Below, piece after piece: positions 45,325 through 54,448 of a stretch of 64,000 nucleotides of DNA (position 1 is its first letter; every line of letters begins with the position of its first letter). The stretch is from the NCBI RefSeq assembly GCF_036181745.1, contig NZ_CP108080.1:6079501-6143500 (forward strand), written 5' to 3'. The translations under genes and the position numbers were made by a program. Source of the DNA: Streptomyces sp. NBC_00259 (GTDB taxonomy: Bacteria > Actinomycetota > Actinomycetes > Streptomycetales > Streptomycetaceae). The notes under the pieces were generated by a model. It was not told the origin of the DNA, searched no databases, and was given only the letters and a program-made list of their open reading frames with translations.

Positions 45325-46758
45325 ATGCGCATCAAAAGCCCTGCCCAACTCGTCGCCGAATCCGGCACGGACCGCGAGGGCCACGGCCTCAAACGCACCA
45401 TGGGACTCTTCCAGCTCGTGTGCTTCGGCGTCGGCGCCATCGTCGGCACCGGCATCTTCGTCGGCCTCTCCGACAGCGTCTCCGAAGCCGGCCCCGCCGT
45501 CGTCGTCTCCTTCGCCCTCGCCGCGATCACCTGCGTCTTCACCGCGTTCTCCTTCGCCGAGCTCGGCAGCGCCATCCCCGTCTCCGGCTCCTCCTACTCC
45601 TTCGCCTACGCCACCCTCGGCGAACGCATCGCCTTCCTCACCGGCTGGTGCCTGCTGCTGGAGTACGGCGTCTCCGTCTCCGCCGTGGCCGTCGGCTGGG
45701 GCCAGTACCTCAACGAACTCCTCGGCACCCTCACCGGCCACCAGCTGCCCGCCGCACTCGCCGCCCCGCCCGGCGACGGCGGCATCGTCAACATCCCGGC
45801 CGTCGTCGTGATCCTCCTCGCCGCGACACTCCTGGTCCGCGGCATCCGCGAATCCGCCCGCGCCACCGCCGCCATGGCCGTCGTGAAGCTCGCCGTCCTC
45901 GCCCTCTTCTGCGCCGTCGCCTTCACCGCGTACGAGTCCGGCAACCTGTCCCCCTTCGCCCCCCACGAACTCGCCGGCATCACCTCCGGCGCCTCCCTCG
46001 CCTTCTTCTCCTACATCGGCTTCGACGCCATCACCACCGCCGGCGAGGAAGTGAAGAACCCGCGCCGCAACATCCCCCTCGCGATCATGATCTGCATCGG
46101 TCTGGTCACCCTGCTGTACTGCACCGTCGCCCTCGGCGCGATCGGCGCCATGTCCGCGGACGACGTCGCCGACAAGCCCGCCGCCCTCTCCCTCATCGTC
46201 GACAAGGTCACCGGCTCGGACCTCGGCGGCGGCATCATCGCCTTCGGCGCCGTCGTCGCCATCGCCTCCGTCGTCCTCGCCGTCATGTACGGACAGACCC
46301 GGATCCTGATGTCCATGTCGCGCGACGGACTCGTCCCCCGGATCTTCCAGCGCGTCTCACCGCGCACCGCGACCCCCGTCGCCAACACCTGGATCGTCGC
46401 CGCCGTCTTCGCCGTACCGGCCGCCGTCGTCCCCCTCGACGTGGTCATGAACCTCACCACCATCGGCACCCTCGCCGTCATGGCCGTGGTCAATGTCGCG
46501 GTGATCGCGCTGCGCCGCCGCCACCCCGGCACCGAGACCTCGTTCCGGGTACCGCTGTTCCCCCTCAGCCCCGTCCTCGGCGTGCTGTTCTGCCTCTATC
46601 TGATGTGGGGCACCGGCTGGACGACCTGGGTCCAGTTCGCCGTCTTCCTGGCCGCCGGCGCGCTCGTGTACGCGCTCTACGGCCGCCGCAACTCACGCCT
46701 CGCCGCAGCCCCCGGTGAAGCGAGCGTCACCCCGCAACGGGAACCGCAGCAAGCCTGA
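45325..46758 (+). CDS. APC-superfamily amino-acid permease
   Basis: 477 aa, about 12 helices. Signature GVGAIVGTGIFVG in helix 1 and ASLAFFSYIGFDAITTAGEEVKNPRRNIP in helix 6 place it in the cationic amino-acid transporter branch. Its position after arcA-argF suggests arginine uptake or arginine/ornithine exchange. Its 3' end overlaps the convergent ATPase gene by 32 bp. Confidence 0.9.
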   Translation: MRIKSPAQLVAESGTDREGHGLKRTMGLFQLVCFGVGAIVGTGIFVGLSDSVSEAGPAVVVSFALAAITCVFTAFSFAELGSAIPVSGSSYSFAYATLGERIAFLTGWCLLLEYGVSVSAVAVGWGQYLNELLGTLTGHQLPAALAAPPGDGGIVNIPAVVVILLAATLLVRGIRESARATAAMAVVKLAVLALFCAVAFTAYESGNLSPFAPHELAGITSGASLAFFSYIGFDAITTAGEEVKNPRRNIPLAIMICIGLVTLLYCTVALGAIGAMSADDVADKPAALSLIVDKVTGSDLGGGIIAFGAVVAIASVVLAVMYGQTRILMSMSRDGLVPRIFQRVSPRTATPVANTWIVAAVFAVPAAVVPLDVVMNLTTIGTLAVMAVVNVAVIALRRRHPGTETSFRVPLFPLSPVLGVLFCLYLMWGTGWTTWVQFAVFLAAGALVYALYGRRNSRLAAAPGEASVTPQREPQQA

Positions 46759-47176
46759 ACCAGACCGCCTTGCCCCGATCGGTCGGGCGGTGACCGCACG
46801 CCTCGCTGAGCGTACGTATCAGAAGCAGACCGCGGCCGCCCTCCTGCCACGGATCGGGCACGGGAGGCGGCGTCGGGCTGGACAGGGAGCCGGGCGGCGA
46901 CGGGTCGCGGTCGTGCACCTCGACCCGGCAGCCCTCCGGCCGCACCTCCACCATCAGCTCGATCGGCCCACGGCCGCCGGTGTGCTCCACGGCATTGGCG
47001 ACGAGCTCCGCGGTGAGCAGCTCGGCGGTGTCACAGTCGGCCGCCGGCTCGCTGTCCGTCAGCGCCGTACGGATCAGGGCACGGGCGATCGGCACCGCCG
47101 CGGTGGTGTGCGGCAGCGCGATGTGCCACCAGGCGGGGGCCTCGGCGGCAGGGGCGATTGCGTGGGCTTCGGGCAA
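46727..47176 (-). CDS. RsbW-like ATP-binding protein
   Basis: 149 aa; the best start is TTG 47176, since an in-frame stop lies just upstream and no earlier ATG/GTG exists. GHKL motifs: ELVANAVEHTGG (N box) and EGGRGLLLIR. Such single-domain proteins are anti-sigma-type kinases or histidine-kinase-like regulators, very numerous in streptomycetes. No partner gene adjoins. Confidence 0.88.
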   Translation of the reverse strand: MPEAHAIAPAAEAPAWWHIALPHTTAAVPIARALIRTALTDSEPAADCDTAELLTAELVANAVEHTGGRGPIELMVEVRPEGCRVEVHDRDPSPPGSLSSPTPPPVPDPWQEGGRGLLLIRTLSEACGHRPTDRGKAVWFRLAAVPVAG

Positions 47177-47553
47177 GGTCGGTTCCGTTCGCAGTGCTCA
47201 GTACCCCTGGTGCTGCTGGTACTGCTCTCAACCTTACGAATCGCAAACCCCCACACCAGGGGCCCCGGACCATCCTGCGCAGGACCTGTGCCACACCTGA
47301 TACGGGACCTTTGCCGAGCTGCGACGCAGAGCCGCGAGCCGGAACCGGCGCCGTGAACCGGAACCGCGAGCCAGCGCCGCGAGCCGGAATCGCGGGGGAG
47401 GCCCGCCGGGGGAGAGCCGCGAGGGAGGGCCGGGAGGGCGCCGGCCGACGAGCGATATCGCGTGCTCGTGACGGAAGTCACGGAGAAGTGATAAGTTCAG
47501 GGGACAGGCAGACGCAGGCCCAGCCGCTCGCCTTCCAAGGGAGGCCACCGCAC
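47177..47553. other. Intergenic region with degenerate GAACCGGAA-type repeats and the catabolic promoter
   Basis: 377 bp with no supported gene. About 47330-47400 holds degenerate tandem copies of GCGAGCCGGAA/GAACCGGAACC. The right end contains the promoter/operator described at 47467-47495 and the ribosome site AAGGGAGG (47537-47544). Confidence 0.55.
47467..47495 (+). promoter_or_regulatory. Promoter with TGAC-N4-GTCA operator, anthranilate operon 1
   Basis: A 16-bp palindrome, CGTGAC-GGAA-GTCACG (47467-47482), covers the -35 (GTGACG, 47468-47473); the -10 is GATAAG (47490-47495), spacer 16 bp. The same arrangement recurs at 53255-53282. Confidence 0.65.
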
Positions 47554-48381
47554 ATGAGCCCCTTCCCCAGCTCCGCGCCCCGCACGGAACACTGGCACCA
47601 CATCCGGCTGACCAGGCACGACGGCGTCGCCACCATCACCCTGGAGCGCCCCGACAAACTCAACGCGCTCACCTTCGGCGCCTACGCCGACCTGCGCGAC
47701 GTACTCGCCGAACTCAGCCGCGAACGCTCCGTACGCGCCCTCGTCCTCGGCGGCGAAGGCCGCGGCTTCTGCTCCGGCGGCGACGTCGACGACATCATCG
47801 GCGCCACACTCGCCATGGACACCGCTCAGCTCCTCGACTTCAACCGGATGACGGGACAGGTCGTACGAGCACTGCGCGAATGCCCCTTCCCGGTGATCGC
47901 CGCCGTCCACGGAGTCGCCGCTGGCGCCGGCGCCGTACTCGCCCTCGCCGCCGACTTCCGCATCGCCGACCCCTCCGCACGGTTCTCCTTCCTCTTCACC
48001 AAGGTCGGACTCTCCGGCGGCGACATGGGCGCCGCCTACCTCCTGCCCAGAATCGTCGGCCTCGGCCACGCCACCCGGCTCCTCATGCTCGGCGAACCCG
48101 TCCGCGCCACCGAAGCCGAACGCATCGGACTCATCAGCGAACTCACCGAGGAAGGCCAGGCCCACAAAGCAGCCGCCGACCTCGCCCGCCGCCTCGCCGA
48201 CGGCCCCGCCCTCGCCCACGCCCAGACCAAGGCCCTGCTCACCGCCGAACTGGACATGCCGCTCGCCGCCTCCGTCGAACTCGACGCCGCGACCCAGGCC
48301 CTGCTGATGAACGGCCAGGACTACGCCGAGTTCCACGCCGCCTTCACCGAAAAGCGCGCCCCGAACTGGCAGGGACGATGA
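47554..48381 (+). CDS. Enoyl-CoA hydratase/isomerase family protein
   Basis: 275 aa from ATG 47554 with AAGGGAGG. Crotonase fold: LERPDKLNALT, GEGRGFCSGGD oxyanion region and HGVAAGAGAVLALAADFRIAD. In the aerobic 2-aminobenzoate pathway it would hydrate the ring-derived enoyl-CoA after dearomatisation. Stop overlaps the next gene (ATGA). Confidence 0.9.
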   Translation: MSPFPSSAPRTEHWHHIRLTRHDGVATITLERPDKLNALTFGAYADLRDVLAELSRERSVRALVLGGEGRGFCSGGDVDDIIGATLAMDTAQLLDFNRMTGQVVRALRECPFPVIAAVHGVAAGAGAVLALAADFRIADPSARFSFLFTKVGLSGGDMGAAYLLPRIVGLGHATRLLMLGEPVRATEAERIGLISELTEEGQAHKAAADLARRLADGPALAHAQTKALLTAELDMPLAASVELDAATQALLMNGQDYAEFHAAFTEKRAPNWQGR

Positions 48382-50690
48382 CCACGCCCCGCCCGCACCG
48401 AAACCCCCTGCGCATCGCCGTCATCGGCGGCGGACCCGGCGGACTCTACGCAGCAGCACTCCTGAAACGACTCGACCCCACACGTGACATTTCACTGTGG
48501 GAACGCAACGCCCCGGACGACACCTTCGGCTTCGGCGTCGTCCTCTCCGACGAAACCCTCGGCGGCATCGAACACGCCGATCCCACCGTCCACCGCACAC
48601 TCCAGGACGAGTTCATCCGCTGGGACACCATCGACATCGTCCACCGCGGCCACACCCTCACCTCCGGCGGACACGGATTCGCCGCACTCGGCCGCCGCAG
48701 ACTCCTCGAAATCCTCCACCAGCGATGCACATCCCTCGGCGTACACCTCCGCTTCCGCACCGAAGCCCCACCCGCCGCCGAACTCGCCGCCACCCACGAT
48801 CTCGTCATCGCCGCCGACGGCGTCCACAGCCCCACCCGCGCCGCACACGCCGACGCCTTCGGACCCCGCATCACCACCCACCGCTGCCGCTACATCTGGC
48901 TCGCCACCGACTTCGCCCTCGACGCCTTCCGCTTCGACATCGCCGAAACCGAGCACGGCGTCATGCAACTCCACGGCTACCCCTACGCACCCCACGCCTC
49001 CACCGTCATCGTCGAAATGCGCGAGGAGGTCTGGCGGGCCGCCGGGCTCGACGAGTGCGACGAGCAGCAGTCGGCCGAACGCTGCGCCAAAGTCTTCGCC
49101 GACGCCCTCGGCGGCCGCCCCCTGCGCGGCAACAACTCCTCATGGACCGCGTTCCGCACCGTCGTCAACGACCACTGGTCCCACGCCAACACCGTCCTCA
49201 TCGGCGACGCCGCACACACCGCCCACTTCTCCATCGGCTCCGGCACCAAACTCGCCGTCGAGGACGCCCTCGCCCTCACCGCCTGCATCGAGGAACACCC
49301 CACACTCCCCGAAGCCCTCGCGGCCTACGAAACCGAACGCCGCCCCGTCGTCGAATCGACCCAGCGCGCCGCAGCGGCCAGCCTGCGCTGGTTCGAGGAA
49401 CTCGGAACCTATCTCCACCAGCCCCCACGGCAGTTCGCCTTCAACCTCCTCACCCGCAGCCGCCGCGTCACCCACGACAACCTCCGGCTGCGCGACCCGG
49501 CGTTCACCGACACCGTCGAGCAGGACTTCGGCTGCCCACCCGGGACACCACCGATGTTCACCCCCCTGCGGCTGCGCGGCCTGACCCTGCGCAACCGCGT
49601 CGTCGTCTCCCCCATGGACATGTACTCCGCCCACGACGGCATCCCCGGCGACCTCCACCTCGTCCACCTCGGCGCACGCGCCCTCGGCGGCGCCGGACTC
49701 GTCATGACCGAAATGGTCTGCGTCAGCGCCGAAGGCCGCATCACCCCCGGCTGCACCGGCCTCTACACCGACGAACAAGCCACCGCCTGGCAGCGCGTCA
49801 CCGACTTCGTCCACACCCACTCACCCGGCACCGCCATCGGCGTCCAACTCGGCCACTCCGGCCGCAAAGGCTCCACCCGGCTCATGTGGGAAGGCATCGA
49901 CGAACCCCTCCCCGACGGCAACTGGCCCCTGGCCGCCGCCTCACCCCTGCCCTACCGCCCCGGCGTCAACCAGGTCCCCCACCAGCTCGACCGGACCGGA
50001 CTCGCCGACATCCGCGACCAGTTCGCCGCCGCCGCACACCGCGCCACCCGCAGCGGATTCGACCTCCTCGAACTCCACTGCGCCCACGGCTACCTGCTCT
50101 CCGGCTTCCTCTCCCCACTCACCAACCACCGCACCGACCACTACGGCGGCACCCTCACCGCCCGGCTCCGCTACCCCCTCGAAGTCTTCGACACCATCCG
50201 CGACATCTGGCCCGACGACCGGCCCATGACCGTCCGCATCTCCGCCACCGACTGGGCACCCGGCGGCACCACCGCCGACGACGCCGTCGAGATCGCCCGC
50301 GCCTTCACCGCCCACGGCGCCGACGCCATCGACGTCTCCACCGGCCAGGTCGTCCCCGACGAACACCCCGAATACGGCCGCTCCTACCAGACCCCCTACG
50401 CCGACCGGATCCGCAACACCCTCCACACCCCCGTCATCGCCGTCGGCGCCATCTCCTCCTGGGACGACGTCAACTCCCTGCTCCTCGCCGGCCGCGCCGA
50501 CCTCTGCGCCCTCGCCCGCCCCCACCTCTACGACCCCCACTGGACCCTCCACGCCGCCGCGGAACAGACCTACACCGGCCCCGCCGCGCCCTGGCCCGCG
50601 CCCTACCGCGCCGGCAGCCGCACACCCCCCACCGGCCGCACCGACGCACCCAAGCCACGCCTCACCCTCACCGACCGGCAACAGCCCTGA
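48378..50690 (+). CDS. 2-Aminobenzoyl-CoA monooxygenase/reductase (FAD hydroxylase-OYE fusion)
   Basis: 770 aa. Residues 1-390 are an FAD aromatic hydroxylase (IGGGPGGLYAAALL near the start; LIGDAAHTAHFSIGSG for the flavin ribityl site). Residues about 395-745 are an old-yellow-enzyme FMN barrel (FTPLRLRGLTLRNRVVVSPM, HCAHGYLLSGFLSP). This fusion is the hallmark of the enzyme that hydroxylates and then reduces 2-aminobenzoyl-CoA to a non-aromatic oxo-cyclohexene-CoA. The related salicylyl-CoA 5-hydroxylase name is sometimes applied; the CoA-ligase, beta-oxidation and Rid neighbours, and the lack of a gentisate dioxygenase, favour anthranilate. Confidence 0.88.
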   Translation: MTTPRPHRNPLRIAVIGGGPGGLYAAALLKRLDPTRDISLWERNAPDDTFGFGVVLSDETLGGIEHADPTVHRTLQDEFIRWDTIDIVHRGHTLTSGGHGFAALGRRRLLEILHQRCTSLGVHLRFRTEAPPAAELAATHDLVIAADGVHSPTRAAHADAFGPRITTHRCRYIWLATDFALDAFRFDIAETEHGVMQLHGYPYAPHASTVIVEMREEVWRAAGLDECDEQQSAERCAKVFADALGGRPLRGNNSSWTAFRTVVNDHWSHANTVLIGDAAHTAHFSIGSGTKLAVEDALALTACIEEHPTLPEALAAYETERRPVVESTQRAAAASLRWFEELGTYLHQPPRQFAFNLLTRSRRVTHDNLRLRDPAFTDTVEQDFGCPPGTPPMFTPLRLRGLTLRNRVVVSPMDMYSAHDGIPGDLHLVHLGARALGGAGLVMTEMVCVSAEGRITPGCTGLYTDEQATAWQRVTDFVHTHSPGTAIGVQLGHSGRKGSTRLMWEGIDEPLPDGNWPLAAASPLPYRPGVNQVPHQLDRTGLADIRDQFAAAAHRATRSGFDLLELHCAHGYLLSGFLSPLTNHRTDHYGGTLTARLRYPLEVFDTIRDIWPDDRPMTVRISATDWAPGGTTADDAVEIARAFTAHGADAIDVSTGQVVPDEHPEYGRSYQTPYADRIRNTLHTPVIAVGAISSWDDVNSLLLAGRADLCALARPHLYDPHWTLHAAAEQTYTGPAAPWPAPYRAGSRTPPTGRTDAPKPRLTLTDRQQP

Positions 50691-50749
50691 CCTCGTGGAG
50701 CCCCGCGGCGCCCGCGCGACACCTGCCCGGCGCCTGCCCGGGGTGACCC

Positions 50750-51562
50750 TCAGCCCCCGGCGCCGACGAACTCCGCCCCCGCGTCCCGCAACCGCTCGTG
50801 CAACCCCGCGAACACCGCCGCCGAACGCCCACCCGGCCAACCCGAGGGCAACAACTCCTGCGGCAGACCCGGATCCGCATACGGCAGCCGACGCCAGGAA
50901 TCCAGCGCCCGCAGATAGTCCCCGTACGCCTCCTCCGCCGGAGCACCCGCACACGCCTCCCACGACCGCAGCACCGGGCCGTGCACATCCAGGAACTCCT
51001 CGTGCTGCTTCGCGATCGCCGCCAGATCCCACCAACGGCCCACCGCCTCCGCCGTCGCCGCGAACCCCAGATGCTCACCGCGGAACAGATCCACATACGG
51101 ATCCAGCTGCAGCCGCCGCAACGTGTGCCGGGTCTCCTCGTGGAACCGGGCCGGAGCGATCCACACACCCGGCGCGGCCGTCCCGAAACCCAGCCGGCCC
51201 AGCCGTGAACGCAGCAGATGCCGCTTGTGCCGCTCGGCCTCCGGCACCGAGAACACCGCCAGCACCCAGCCGTCCGACAGCTCCGGCGCCCGGCGGCCGT
51301 AGATACGCTCGTCACCGTCGTCGAGGAGCTGCCGCGCATCGTCCGACAGGGCATACCCGGCCGCCCCGGCCGCCGTCCGCTCCGCGACGAGCAGCCCCCG
51401 CCGCTTGAGCCGCGACACCGACGAACGCACCGACGGCGCGTCCACCCCGACCGCACCCAGCAGCCGGATCAACTCCGCCACCGCGAACGGCCCCGCCGTC
51501 TCGCGTCCGTACGCGCCGTACAGGGTGACGATCAAGGAACGGGGAGTGTGCTGCTCGGCCAC
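50750..51562 (-). CDS. PaaX-family transcriptional regulator
   Basis: 270 aa from GTG 51562, 4 bp after the ligase stop. N-terminal winged helix (SLIVTLYGAYGRE, SVRSSVSRLKRRGLL) and the PaaX core WVLAVFSVPEAERHKRHLLRSRLGRLGFG. PaaX proteins repress aryl-CoA catabolic genes and release DNA when the aryl-CoA appears. Here 2-aminobenzoyl-CoA is the likely inducer and the TGAC-N4-GTCA sites the likely targets. Confidence 0.9.
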   Translation of the reverse strand: MAEQHTPRSLIVTLYGAYGRETAGPFAVAELIRLLGAVGVDAPSVRSSVSRLKRRGLLVAERTAAGAAGYALSDDARQLLDDGDERIYGRRAPELSDGWVLAVFSVPEAERHKRHLLRSRLGRLGFGTAAPGVWIAPARFHEETRHTLRRLQLDPYVDLFRGEHLGFAATAEAVGRWWDLAAIAKQHEEFLDVHGPVLRSWEACAGAPAEEAYGDYLRALDSWRRLPYADPGLPQELLPSGWPGGRSAAVFAGLHERLRDAGAEFVGAGG

Positions 51563-51566
51563 GTGA

Positions 51567-53207
51567 TCACTCTAGGCCCCGCAACCGGAACCGCTGCAGC
51601 TTGCCCGTCGGCGTGCGGGGGAGCGCGTCGAGGAAGACGATCACACGCGGGCACTTGTACGGCACCAGACGCGTCTTCACGAAATCACGCAGCACCCCGG
51701 CCACCGCCTCGTCACGCGCCACACCGTCCCGCACCACCACATACGCCGCCACGATCTGCCCCCGCAGCTCGTCGGGGCGCCCGACCACCGCCACCTCCAC
51801 CACATCCGGATGGGCCAGCAGCGCGTCCTCGACCTCGGGGCCCGCGACGTTGTAGCCCGCCGAGACGATCATGTCGTCGGCGCGGGCGACATAGCGGAAC
51901 CACCCGTCCGGCTCGCGCACATAGGTGTCACCCGTGACATTCCATCCGTCACGCACATACACGCTCTGCCTCGGGTCCGCGAGATAGCGGCAGCCCACCG
52001 GACCGCGCACCGCCAGCAGCCCCGGCTCACCGTCCGGCACCGGCTCCCCGGACTCCCCGTCCACCACCCGCGCGTCCCAGCCCGGCACCGGCACCCCCGT
52101 CGTGCCCGGCCGGATGTCCCCGTCCGCCGCCGAGATGAAGATGTGCAGCAGCTCCGTGGCCCCGATGCCGTTGATGAGGCGCAGCCCGGTCCGCTCGTGC
52201 CATGCCCGCCACGTACCGGCCGGCAGGTTCTCCCCGGCCGACACACAGCGCCGCAGCGATGTGACGTCGTACCCCGCGAGCTCGTCGAGCATCACGCGAT
52301 ACGCGGTCGGCGCGGTGAACAGCACCGACACACGATGCTCGGCGATCGCCGGCAACAACTGCTTCGGACCGGCCTGTTCGAGCAGCAGGGCCGACGCACC
52401 CGCCCTCAGCGGGAACACCACCAGACCGCCGAGCCCGAACGTGAACCCGAGCGGCGGGCTGCCCGCGAACACATCGTCGGGCGTGGGCCGCAGCACCCGC
52501 GCCGAGAACGTGTCGGCCACCGCCAGCACATCCCGGTGGAAGTGCATGCACCCCTTCGGACGCCCCGTCGTACCGCTCGTGAACGCGATCAGCGCGACAT
52601 CGTCCGCCGCCGTCTCCACGGCCCGGAACGACGACGGCTTCCCCTCCGCCAGCCGGAGCAGATCATCGGGAGCGTCCCCGCCGAACGCCGCGATCCGCAG
52701 CCCCGGCACCTCCGCCTTCACCAGATCGTCGACACAGCGGACGTCGCACAGCGCATGCGTGACACGTGCCATTTCACACATCACGGCGAGTTCCTGAGAC
52801 CGCTGCTGGGCGAGCACCGTCACCGCCACCCCGCCCGCCTTCATGACCGCCAGCCAGCAGGCCGCCAGCCACGGCGTCGTCGGCCCCCGCAGCAGCACCC
52901 GCTGACCGGGCACCACACCCAGCTCCCCGGTCAGCACATGCGCCAACCGGTCCACCCGGTCACGCAGCTCGCCGTACGTCCAGACCGTCCCCCTCCCGTC
53001 ACGGAACGCGGGACGAGCGGCACCGAACCGCCCGATCGTCACGTCCAGCAGCTCCGCACCGCAATTGAGCCGCTCCGGATAGCGCAGCTCCGGCAGATCG
53101 AACAACAACCGGGGCCACTGCTCCGCGGGCGGCAGATGCTCGCGCGCGAACGTGTCGAGATGAGCCGAAGGTGTCAGCTCCAGGCCGGCCGAGGGTGTCA
53201 GCTCCAT
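51567..53207 (-). CDS. 2-Aminobenzoate-CoA ligase (AMP-binding)
   Basis: 546 aa from ATG 53207. ANL motifs: FTSGTTGRPKGCMHF, NGIGATELLHIF, GWNVTGDTY and the catalytic Lys in PRTPTGKLQRF. The benzoate-type ligase pattern and its place beside the monooxygenase/reductase assign it to anthranilate activation. The N terminus repeats ELTPSA twice, a small tandem duplication. Confidence 0.85.
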   Translation of the reverse strand: MELTPSAGLELTPSAHLDTFAREHLPPAEQWPRLLFDLPELRYPERLNCGAELLDVTIGRFGAARPAFRDGRGTVWTYGELRDRVDRLAHVLTGELGVVPGQRVLLRGPTTPWLAACWLAVMKAGGVAVTVLAQQRSQELAVMCEMARVTHALCDVRCVDDLVKAEVPGLRIAAFGGDAPDDLLRLAEGKPSSFRAVETAADDVALIAFTSGTTGRPKGCMHFHRDVLAVADTFSARVLRPTPDDVFAGSPPLGFTFGLGGLVVFPLRAGASALLLEQAGPKQLLPAIAEHRVSVLFTAPTAYRVMLDELAGYDVTSLRRCVSAGENLPAGTWRAWHERTGLRLINGIGATELLHIFISAADGDIRPGTTGVPVPGWDARVVDGESGEPVPDGEPGLLAVRGPVGCRYLADPRQSVYVRDGWNVTGDTYVREPDGWFRYVARADDMIVSAGYNVAGPEVEDALLAHPDVVEVAVVGRPDELRGQIVAAYVVVRDGVARDEAVAGVLRDFVKTRLVPYKCPRVIVFLDALPRTPTGKLQRFRLRGLE

Positions 53208-53254
53208 GTTCGCCCCTTGTCGTGGTGGGGTCGCCCAACGAGCGTATCGTGATG

Positions 53255-53282
53255 GTGACGACAGTCAACGGTCCGCGATAAA
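53255..53282 (+). promoter_or_regulatory. Promoter with TGAC-N4-GTCA operator, anthranilate operon 2
   Basis: TGAC-GACA-GTCA (53256-53267) overlaps the -35 GTGACG (53255-53260); -10 GATAAA (53277-53282), spacer 16 bp. It sits in the divergent region between the ligase and acyl-CoA dehydrogenase genes. Confidence 0.65.
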
Positions 53283-53305
53283 AGTGCCGACAAGTGGGGG
53301 CTCGG

Positions 53306-54448
53306 ATGCCCGTATTCTCACTCGATCCGGAACAAACCGCCTGGTGCGCGGACCTGCGCACCCTGGCCGCCGAACAACTGCGCCACATCGCCGAGAAAGG
53401 CGAACCCGGCCACGTCAACCGCCCGCTCGTCGCCACCCTCGGCGAACTCGGCCTGCTGGAACGGCTCTTCGGCGCCGGCGCGCTCGACCTCTGCCTCCTG
53501 CGCGAATCCCTCGCCCACGGCTGCACCGAAGCCGAGACCGCACTCGCCCTCCAGGGCCTCGGCGCCTACCCGTTGGTCCAGTCAGGTACCCCCGAACAAC
53601 GCGAGCGCCACCTTCCCGGCATCATCGCCGGCCGCACCATCACCGCCTTCGCACTCAGCGAGCCCGACGCCGGATCCGACGCCGCCGCACTCGCCCTCGA
53701 CGCCGCACCCGACCCCGACGGAGACGGCTGGCACCTCACCGGCACCAAACGCTGGATCTCCAACGCCCCCGAAGCCGACCTCTACACCGTCTTCGCCCGA
53801 ACGGGTGAAGCCCCCGGCGCCCGCGGCATCACCGCCTTCCTCATCCCCGCCGACCGCCCCGGACTCACCGGCAGCCCCCTCGACATGCTCTCCCCCCACC
53901 CGATCGGCACCCTCACCTTCGACGCCGTACCCGTCACCCGCGACGACGTCCTCGGCGAACCCGGCGCCGGCTTCCGCGTCGCCATGAACACCCTCAACCT
54001 CTTCCGGCCCAGCGTCGGCGCCTTCGCCATCGGCATGGCCCAGGCCGCCCTCGACGCCACCCTCGCCCACACCGCACAGCGCCACGCCTTCGGCGGACCA
54101 CTGAAGAACCTCCAGGCCGTCTCCCACCAGGCCGCCGAAATGGCCACCAGGACCGAAGCCGCGCGCCTCCTCGTCTACGCGGCCGCCTGCGCCTACGACA
54201 CCGGCGCCCCGGACATGCCACAGCGCTCCGCCATGGCGAAACTGTTCGCGACCGAGACCGCCCAGTACGTCGTCGACACCGCGGTACAACTGCACGGCGC
54301 ACGCGCACTCCAGCGCGGCCATCTGCTCGAACACCTCTACCGGGAGGTCCGCGCCCCGCGGATCTACGAAGGCGCCAGCGAGGTGCAGCGCAGCATCATC
54401 GCCAAGGAGCTGTACGCCAGGGCCGGCACCGAGGAGACCAGCCGATGA
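53306..54448 (+). CDS. Acyl-CoA dehydrogenase
   Basis: 380 aa from ATG 53306 (GGGGG 6 nt upstream; a GTG at 53294 is less likely). FAD motifs FALSEPDAGSDAA and WISNAPEADLYTVFA; C-terminal Glu in IYEGASEVQRSIIA is the expected catalytic base position. Expected to oxidise a ring-reduced or ring-opened CoA thioester in the anthranilate pathway. Coupled to the Rid gene by ATGA. Confidence 0.9.
   Translation: MPVFSLDPEQTAWCADLRTLAAEQLRHIAEKGEPGHVNRPLVATLGELGLLERLFGAGALDLCLLRESLAHGCTEAETALALQGLGAYPLVQSGTPEQRERHLPGIIAGRTITAFALSEPDAGSDAAALALDAAPDPDGDGWHLTGTKRWISNAPEADLYTVFARTGEAPGARGITAFLIPADRPGLTGSPLDMLSPHPIGTLTFDAVPVTRDDVLGEPGAGFRVAMNTLNLFRPSVGAFAIGMAQAALDATLAHTAQRHAFGGPLKNLQAVSHQAAEMATRTEAARLLVYAAACAYDTGAPDMPQRSAMAKLFATETAQYVVDTAVQLHGARALQRGHLLEHLYREVRAPRIYEGASEVQRSIIAKELYARAGTEETSR

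Noticed and set aside
48378..50690. Salicylyl-CoA 5-hydroxylase identity
   Set aside because: The fusion family includes that name, but no gentisate dioxygenase is present while beta-oxidation-type and Rid genes are, which fits anthranilate better.
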